Assembly: GCF_000092025.1 (NCBI RefSeq)
Contig: NC_003062.2
Span: 2,582,001-2,646,000, forward strand
From: Agrobacterium fabrum str. C58
Lineage (GTDB): Bacteria; Pseudomonadota; Alphaproteobacteria; Rhizobiales; Rhizobiaceae
Length of the DNA: 64,000 bases
Direction: 5' to 3'
A program made the position numbers and the translations under genes. How positions within the stretch are numbered: the first letter of the stretch is position 1; each line of letters opens with the position of its first letter. A model generated the notes under the pieces. It worked only from the letters and a program-made list of their open reading frames with translations, was not told where the DNA came from and made no database searches. Positions 58,999 through 64,000 of this stretch are shown in pieces.

Positions 58999-59719
58999 CC
59001 CCTCCAGGCAACAGAGAGAACAACCTTCGCTGCTAGTCGTCCTGCATCAGGAACGCTCCACGCCTGGCCGCGTCGGCCAGATACTCGTGGAAAAAGGGTA
59101 CCGCCTCGACATAAGACGCCCCGCACTGGGTGATGATTTGCCACAGACGCTGGAACGCCATGCCGGTGCCATCATCTTCGGCGGCCCGATGAGCGCGAAT
59201 GACCCGCATGATTATGTCAAAGCCGAAATCGACTGGCTGAAAGTGCCGCTGAAGGAAAACAAGCCCTTTCTCGGTATCTGTCTCGGCGCGCAGATGCTGT
59301 CCAAACATCTGGGCGGCAAGGTGGAGGCAGACAGGGACGGCAAGGTGGAAATCGGCTGGTATCCACTTCACGCCACCGAACACGGGCGGCTTTTGATGCC
59401 GCATTGGCCGAAGATGGTCTATCATTTCCACAAGGAAGGGTTCGAACTGCCGCGCGGCGCCGAGCTTCTGGCTTCAGGCGAGACCTATCCCAACCAGGCC
59501 TATCGTTACGGAAAAAATGCCTGGGGTCTGCAGTTTCACGCCGAACTCACCCGCGCCATGATGCATAGCTGGGTGGTGCGCGGCGCGCAGCGTTTCGGCA
59601 TGCCCAATGCGCAGGTCGGCAGCCAGCATCTGGAAGGCCGCATGCTGTTCGACACACCGCTCCGGGCATGGCTTGGCAATTTTCTCGATCTGGTCTTTGA
59701 AGGCAAGCCGCAGCGCTGA
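58988..59719 (+). CDS. Class I glutamine amidotransferase-like protein
   Basis: A 243-residue stand-alone GATase1 domain. The nucleophile C98 is in FLGICLGAQ; the catalytic His and Glu are in GLQFHAELT (about residues 182-184), so the triad is complete. The oxyanion strand GGPMSAND precedes it. It resembles GuaA-type amidotransferases that act on gamma-glutamyl or related substrates; the target is unknown. The ATG at 58988 lies inside the end of terB (11-bp overlap). Confidence 0.88.
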   Translation: MLFDPSRQQREQPSLLVVLHQERSTPGRVGQILVEKGYRLDIRRPALGDDLPQTLERHAGAIIFGGPMSANDPHDYVKAEIDWLKVPLKENKPFLGICLGAQMLSKHLGGKVEADRDGKVEIGWYPLHATEHGRLLMPHWPKMVYHFHKEGFELPRGAELLASGETYPNQAYRYGKNAWGLQFHAELTRAMMHSWVVRGAQRFGMPNAQVGSQHLEGRMLFDTPLRAWLGNFLDLVFEGKPQR

Positions 59720-59731
59720 GACCTTACGGGG

Positions 59732-60967
59732 TTATTGAGGCGCGTCCAGATTGTCGATCTTGCGCAGCTTGGTAAAACCAAGCGCCCAGATAACCGCCAC
59801 CGCAAGCGTCCCTGCCCCGCCGATAACGACGGCCGGCACAGCACCCACGACATGGGCCATTGTGCCGGCGCGGAACTCACCCAGTTCGTTCGATGCGCCG
59901 ACAAATACCATGTTCACGGCATTCACGCGGCCGCGCACCTCATCCGGCGTCCAGAGCGCAATCAGGGTCTCGCGCACATAAACCGACACCATGTCCGATG
60001 CCCCCATGACCACCAGCGCTGCGATGGACAGCCACGCGGTTTGCGAGAGCCCGAAGACCACGGTGGAAACACCGAAGAGGCCGACGCCGACAAACATCAG
60101 CAGTCCGGCACGGTGCCGGATCGGCTTGAACGCCAGAATGACCGCAACCGTGATCGCCCCGATGCCGGGAGCGGCGCGCAAAAGCCCGAGACCCCAGGGC
60201 CCGAGTGTCAGCACTTCCTTGGCAAAGATCGGCATCAACGCGACAGCACCGCCCAGCAGGACAGCGAAAAGGTCGAGCGAGATCGCGCCGAGGACGATCT
60301 TCTCCTGCGAGATGAACTTGAACCCGGCCAGCATGGTTTCCAGGCTGATGGCTTTTGCCGGCCCGCGTTGTTCCGGCTTGCGGATCGCCACCGCCAGCGT
60401 TGCGGACACGATGAACAGCACGAACGCCACGCTATAGGCGACGGACGCACCGAGGCCATAAAGCAGACCACCCGCAACCGGGCCGAGGATCGACGCCATC
60501 TGCCAGGAAGACGAATTCCAGGCGATCGCGTTCGGCAAATCTTCGACGGGCACGAGATTGGGCGCCAGCGACTGAACCGCCGGCCCCATGAAGGCCCGCT
60601 CAATGCCAAAGACGACGAGAATGGCGAAAACCGGCCAGGGGGAAAAGCTTTGCGTCAGCGTGAGACCGAGGAGCGCCACAGCACAGAGCGCCGCCATCAA
60701 CAGACATATCGCCATGATGCGCCGGCGATTGTGCCGGTCGGCGACCGTTCCCGTGACAAGGATCAGAAGCAGCGACGGCAGAAACTGAAAAAGACCGATC
60801 AGGCCGAGATAAAAGGCGTTGCCTGTCACCTCATACATCTGCCAGCCAACGGAAACGCTGACGATCTGGATGGCGAAGGCCGAAAAAAACCGGGCGCTGA
60901 AGAAGCGGCGATAGGAACTATGCCGGAATGCGCCAAAACGGTTTTCGGCAGAAGGCAGGGACGACAT
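59732..60967 (-). CDS. MFS transporter (EntS-like)
   Basis: A 411-residue 12-helix major facilitator. It begins NRFGAFRHSSYRRFFSARFFSAF, a form shared with the EntS/MFS_3 group of exporters. GTVADRHNRRRIM is the conserved loop 2-3 motif. EntS exports enterobactin, but relatives move many compounds, and no siderophore genes are nearby, so the substrate is unknown. The ATG at 60967 is chosen; the frame stays open to 61168 through non-conserved sequence. It is convergent with the amidotransferase gene. Confidence 0.88.
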   Translation of the reverse strand: MSSLPSAENRFGAFRHSSYRRFFSARFFSAFAIQIVSVSVGWQMYEVTGNAFYLGLIGLFQFLPSLLLILVTGTVADRHNRRRIMAICLLMAALCAVALLGLTLTQSFSPWPVFAILVVFGIERAFMGPAVQSLAPNLVPVEDLPNAIAWNSSSWQMASILGPVAGGLLYGLGASVAYSVAFVLFIVSATLAVAIRKPEQRGPAKAISLETMLAGFKFISQEKIVLGAISLDLFAVLLGGAVALMPIFAKEVLTLGPWGLGLLRAAPGIGAITVAVILAFKPIRHRAGLLMFVGVGLFGVSTVVFGLSQTAWLSIAALVVMGASDMVSVYVRETLIALWTPDEVRGRVNAVNMVFVGASNELGEFRAGTMAHVVGAVPAVVIGGAGTLAVAVIWALGFTKLRKIDNLDAPQ

Positions 60968-61041
60968 CGGCTGGTTGCTCGCGAGACAAGATGAGAGCTT
61001 TGCAATAGAGCGATATGACAAGAATCGCCAGCCCTCAACAG

Positions 61042-61085
61042 CAGCATGACGAAAAGTGTGAGCGGCTTTCGTCTGGAATCCCGCG
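61042..61085. repeat. Rhizobiaceae-type palindromic repeat (partial copy 2)
   Basis: Contains GCATGACGAAAAGTGTGAGCGG then CTTTCGTC; GACGAAA (61048-61054) pairs with TTTCGTC (61067-61073). The AAAAGTGTG-AGCGG core matches the repeat family seen at 51453-51506, but the outer CATGC arm is lost on the right. It lies in the gap upstream of the MFS gene. Confidence 0.6.
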
Positions 61086-61212
61086 CAAAGCCTTGAATCA
61101 GATTGTGATGATCGCCGGTCGATCAGACCAAAGATCAATACGATCTGGCGGAACACTTGCCGGTTCACGCGTCAATGTCTAAATGTCTTGCAACCAAGAT
61201 ACGGAGATATTG

Positions 61213-61503
61213 ATGCTTGCCCTGTTTCAGACCATCGATCTGGCCTTGAACCTCTACACATGGGTGCTGATCGCCAGTGCTATTTTTTCCTGGCTTTACG
61301 CCTTCAACGTCATCAATTCCCGCAACCAGTTCGTGAACGCCATCGGGAGTTTCCTGGTGAATGTCACGGAACCGGCCCTGCGCCCCATCCGCCGCATTCT
61401 GCCCAATCTCGGCGGTATCGACATCTCGCCGATCATCCTGCTCCTGATCATCTTCTTCATCCGCTCCTTCATGTGGAACACGCTTTACCCGATGACTGTT
61501 TGA
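61213..61503 (+). CDS. YggT family membrane protein
   Basis: A 96-residue membrane protein with two hydrophobic helices (about 12-33 and 72-92). The family pattern is complete: [17 protein letters not shown] after helix 1, and [27 protein letters not shown] before helix 2. YggT proteins are linked to cell shape, osmotic behaviour or division in various bacteria. GGAG lies 7 nt before the ATG at 61213. Its stop overlaps the start of the DUF167 gene. Confidence 0.9.
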
Positions 61504-61811
61504 GCGGCCTCTGGCGAAAACACGATGATCATGTCCGCCTGTCCGTTCGCCTGACCCCGAACGGCGGGCGTGATGCGATTGACGGCGTGGAGCAGGATGC
61601 GGATGGAAACGCGCATCTGAAAGCCCGTGTCAGCGCCGTGCCGGAAGGCGGCAAGGCGAACAAGGCCCTCATTGTTTTGCTGGCAAAAAAACTCGGCCTG
61701 CCCAAGTCTTCCATTACCTTCATCTCAGGCGAAACAGCGCGCAAAAAAATCCTCCGGATCGATACCGACCCGGAGGATTTCGAAAAGCTCTTTAAAAAGC
61801 TGGCGGGCTAG
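61500..61811 (+). CDS. DUF167 / UPF0235 family protein
   Basis: A 103-residue small alpha/beta protein of the DUF167 (YggU) family, which commonly follows ygg[45 protein letters not shown] and [10 protein letters not shown] are the family motifs. No ATG or GTG in frame keeps the conserved N-terminus; the start is most likely TTG at 61500, overlapping the YggT stop as TTGA. That implies translation by reinitiation. Function is unknown. Confidence 0.85.
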
Positions 61812-61816
61812 GGCTA

Positions 61817-62350
61817 TCAGCCCTGCGTCTTGTAACGCTCGATGGCTTCGACGATCAGCTTCTTGGCGACGTCGACATCCTGCCAGCCGCCCATCTTCAC
61901 CCACTTGCCGGGCTCCAGATCCTTGTAGTGCTCGAAGAAATGCTCGATCTGCTTCAGCGTGATTTCCGGCAGGTCGGTGTAGTTATGGACCTTGTCGTAA
62001 CGCTGCGTCAGCTTCGGAGCCGGCACGGCGAGGATTTTCTCGTCCTTGCCGCCATCATCTTCCATGATCATCACGCCGATGGGGCGGACATTGATCACGC
62101 AGCCGGGAACCAGCGGACGGGTGTTGCAGATGAGAACATCGATCGGGTCGCCATCGTCGGACAGGGTGTGCGGCACGAAGCCATAGTTACCCGGATAGGT
62201 CATCGGCGTGTAGAGGAAGCGATCGACGATCAGCGCACCCGCGTCCTTGTCCATCTCGTACTTGATCGGATGGCCACCGACCGGCACTTCAACGATAACG
62301 TTTATGTCATCCGGCGGGTTCTTGCCTATGGAAATTGCATCGATACGCAT
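61817..62350 (-). CDS. ppa: Inorganic pyrophosphatase (family I)
   Basis: A 177-residue cytoplasmic enzyme hydrolysing pyrophosphate to phosphate. The metal-binding DGDPIDVLI is present with the preceding [12 protein letters not shown], and the [14 protein letters not shown] region completes the active site. [20 protein letters not shown] is the usual N-terminal strand pair. It is convergent with the DUF167 gene across only 5 bp. Confidence 0.97.
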   Translation of the reverse strand: MRIDAISIGKNPPDDINVIVEVPVGGHPIKYEMDKDAGALIVDRFLYTPMTYPGNYGFVPHTLSDDGDPIDVLICNTRPLVPGCVINVRPIGVMIMEDDGGKDEKILAVPAPKLTQRYDKVHNYTDLPEITLKQIEHFFEHYKDLEPGKWVKMGGWQDVDVAKKLIVEAIERYKTQG

Positions 62351-62519
62351 TCGCTTCCCTCAATTCGACGGGTTGGATTTGGTTTTCGATACTGGGAAAG
62401 TCGCCGTATTGCAACATGGCTTTGAGCGGATAAGACAGAATGCCGGATTTGAGGTTATCGCGATTACGCATGGCGGCCGCAAAAAACCATACCATCACGT
62501 AATCCATCCGCAGCTCTTG

Positions 62520-63026
62520 TCAGTTCCAGACGAAACCGATCTTGCGTAACGACTTGCCGCCGAAATCTTCCATGCCTTCGGCAATGTCGCGGCCGCCATG
62601 CGAACGGAAGAATCGATTGGCGACGTCACTGTCTTCGAGGCACCAAACGACGATGCCATTGCAGCCGAGTGACGTCAGCAGCCTGCGGGCCTCCGTGAAC
62701 AGCAGCGAGCCGAGCCCGATGCCCTGATATTCCGGCCGCAGATAAAGTTCGTAGATCTCGCCGTCATGCGGCAACCCGCGCGCGCGGCTAAGACCGAGCG
62801 TCGCATATCCGGCAACCACACCGGCCACTTCCACCACCAGCATGGTAGCAGAGCCTCTTGTCGCCTTCTTCCACCAGCCTTCACCCCGGCGCTCCAGCAT
62901 CTGCGTCAACGGCCGGTGCGGAATAAGCCCCGCATAGGCCTGTTGCCACGACAGACGGTGCGCCTCGGAGATGGCACGCGCATCATGCGGCTCGGCACGG
63001 CGAACATCGATGGATAACGTTTTCAT
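62520..63026 (-). CDS. GNAT family N-acetyltransferase
   Basis: A 168-residue acyl-CoA N-acetyltransferase. The acetyl-CoA-binding motif A is LRPEYQGIGLGSLLFTEARR (Q/R-x-x-G-x-G/A form); motif D is VAGYATLGLSRA and the C-terminal beta-bulge segment is IVVWCLEDSDVANRFFRSHGG. It resembles RimI-like acetyltransferases, but its substrate is unknown. A CtrA-type box lies about 100 bp upstream of its start. Confidence 0.88.
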   Translation of the reverse strand: MKTLSIDVRRAEPHDARAISEAHRLSWQQAYAGLIPHRPLTQMLERRGEGWWKKATRGSATMLVVEVAGVVAGYATLGLSRARGLPHDGEIYELYLRPEYQGIGLGSLLFTEARRLLTSLGCNGIVVWCLEDSDVANRFFRSHGGRDIAEGMEDFGGKSLRKIGFVWN

Positions 63027-63123
63027 AACGCGATTCTGGCCCCGACCGCGGAAACTTGCCAGTCATAAAGGTTAACGCCGGCAGGCTTACCCACAGCCTA
63101 TTCATGTGGACGACCAGGAAAAA

Positions 63124-63140
63124 TTAACGCATCCTTAACC
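63124..63140. promoter_or_regulatory. CtrA-type box upstream of the GNAT gene
   Basis: TTAA-CGCATCC-TTAACC matches the CtrA consensus TTAA-N7-TTAAC exactly. It is about 98-114 bp upstream of the GNAT start and on the far side of the typA terminator. Alphaproteobacteria of this group have CtrA; function of this site is inference. Confidence 0.45.
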
Positions 63141-63190
63141 TTTCGCACAAGCACCTTTCGACTCATGCACACATAAAAACGAAAGCATAA

Positions 63191-63217
63191 AAAAACCCGG
63201 CTCAAGGCCGGGTTTTT
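63191..63217 (-). terminator. Bidirectional terminator downstream of typA
   Basis: Perfect 11-bp inverted repeat AAAAACCCGGC / GCCGGGTTTTT with loop TCAAG, 25 bp after the typA stop. A T tract is present on either strand. Confidence 0.9.
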
Positions 63218-63241
63218 CAAATTCGTGCCGCCTAGCCGCAA

Positions 63242-64000
63242 TCAGATTGCGAGCTTGGCCTTTTCAAAACGCTTGCGGTCGTTGGCGTCGAGGAACATCT
63301 TGCGCAGACGGATCGACTTCGGCGTCACTTCCATCAACTCGTCTTCCTGGATCCAGGAAAGAGCGCGGTCGAGTGTCATGCGGATCGGCGGCGTCAGCTT
63401 GACGGCTTCATCCTTGCCGGCGGCGCGGATGTTGGTCAGCTGCTTGCCCTTCAACACGTTCACTTCGAGATCGTTGTCGCGCGTGTGAATACCGATGATC
63501 ATGCCGGCATAAACCTTCTCACCCGGCTCGATGATCATCGGGCCGCGATCTTCCAGGTTGAACATGGCATAGGCAACAGCCTCGCCCGAACCATTGGACA
63601 GGAGAACGCCGTTGACGCGACCGGCAATCTGGCCCTTGAAGGGCTGATAGTCGTGGAACAGACGGTTCATGATGGCCGTACCGCGCGTGTCGGTCAGCAG
63701 TTCCGACTGGTAGCCGATCAGGCCACGGGTCGGAGCGTAGAACTTCAAACGAACGCGATTGCCGCCGGAAGGACGAAGCTCGGCCATTTCAGCCTTGCGC
63801 TCCGACATCTTCTGAACGACGACGCCGGAATGCTCTTCGTCAACGTCGATCACGACTTCTTCGATCGGCTCCAGCAGGGTGCCGTTCTCATCCTTGTGCA
63901 TCACGACCCGCGGACGCGAAACGGCAAGCTCGAAGCCTTCGCGACGCATGGTTTCGATCAGAACCGCCAGCTGCAATTCGCCACGGCCGGAAACGAAGAA
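63242..64000 (-). CDS. typA: Ribosome-associated GTPase TypA/BipA (C-terminal part, cut by window edge)
   Basis: The last 252 codons of a translational GTPase related to EF-G. The EF-G domain III-like [21 protein letters not shown] opens the fragment, followed by the domain V signature [20 protein letters not shown] and the TypA-specific C-terminal domain ([29 protein letters not shown]). The G domain lies outside the window. TypA/BipA supports ribosome assembly and stress growth. It is followed by a strong terminator. Confidence 0.94.
   Translation of the reverse strand, partial: FFVSGRGELQLAVLIETMRREGFELAVSRPRVVMHKDENGTLLEPIEEVVIDVDEEHSGVVVQKMSERKAEMAELRPSGGNRVRLKFYAPTRGLIGYQSELLTDTRGTAIMNRLFHDYQPFKGQIAGRVNGVLLSNGSGEAVAYAMFNLEDRGPMIIEPGEKVYAGMIIGIHTRDNDLEVNVLKGKQLTNIRAAGKDEAVKLTPPIRMTLDRALSWIQEDELMEVTPKSIRLRKMFLDANDRKRFEKAKLAI

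Overview
The window is typical alphaproteobacterial core chromosome. Gene content and order point to Rhizobiaceae, most likely Agrobacterium or a close relative. Markers are: F1-ATPase genes in a cluster separate from Fo (atpHAGDC); mdh-sucCDAB and sdhCDAB operons; an ALA-synthase type hemA next to dxr; an Omp19-type lipoprotein otherwise familiar from Brucella; a hemC-hemD-mic60-hemY run; and copies of a Rhizobiaceae-type palindromic repeat. I found no tRNA, rRNA, CRISPR array, insertion sequence, prophage or clear pseudogene. Both ends cut genes: a sugar permease on the left and typA on the right.

Region 1 (1-6.8 kb) is a divergent amino-sugar locus. Two ABC permeases and a Gfo/Idh oxidoreductase face left. 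A GntR regulator, a SIS-domain sugar-phosphate deaminase/isomerase, nagA and a ROK kinase face right. The 440-bp space between the arms holds a perfect 15-bp palindrome. Region 2 (6.8-12.1 kb) holds an FAD monooxygenase with a PAP2 phosphatase, dxr, hemA with a perfect FNR/FixK box upstream, and a glycine-zipper lipoprotein. Region 3 (12.1-22 kb) holds tamA-tamB, a cheW, a soluble double-PAS chemoreceptor ending in a CheR-type pentapeptide, and fdhD.

Region 4 (22-31.3 kb) is the F1 ATP synthase operon, a small membrane protein, priA and xerC. Region 5 (31.3-49.7 kb) is the respiratory core: TraB/GumN, DUF2867 and cytochrome b561 proteins, then (all leftward) sdhCDAB, omp19, zapE and mdh-sucC-sucD-sucA-sucB-MAPEG-lysE-lpd. 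Two membrane-protein genes lie between sucB and lpd. Together these supply most of the second half of the TCA cycle.

Region 6 (49.7-64 kb) holds a leftward tsaD-gpsA-YciI-EVE-methyltransferase run and, divergent from it, hemC-hemD-mic60-hemY-terB-GATase. These are followed by an MFS exporter, YggT/DUF167, ppa, a GNAT acetyltransferase and the 3' part of typA. hemA, hemC and hemD tie the window to heme supply, which matches the cytochrome and succinate dehydrogenase genes here.

I saw no clearly novel defence, mobile or biosynthetic system. The best leads are regulatory or organisational: the FNR box at hemA, palindromes before mdh and between tsaD and hemC, membrane genes inside the TCA operon, the Mic60 neighbourhood, and the soluble receptor with a CheR tether. 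Protein identities rest on motifs and family knowledge read by eye; no database search was run.
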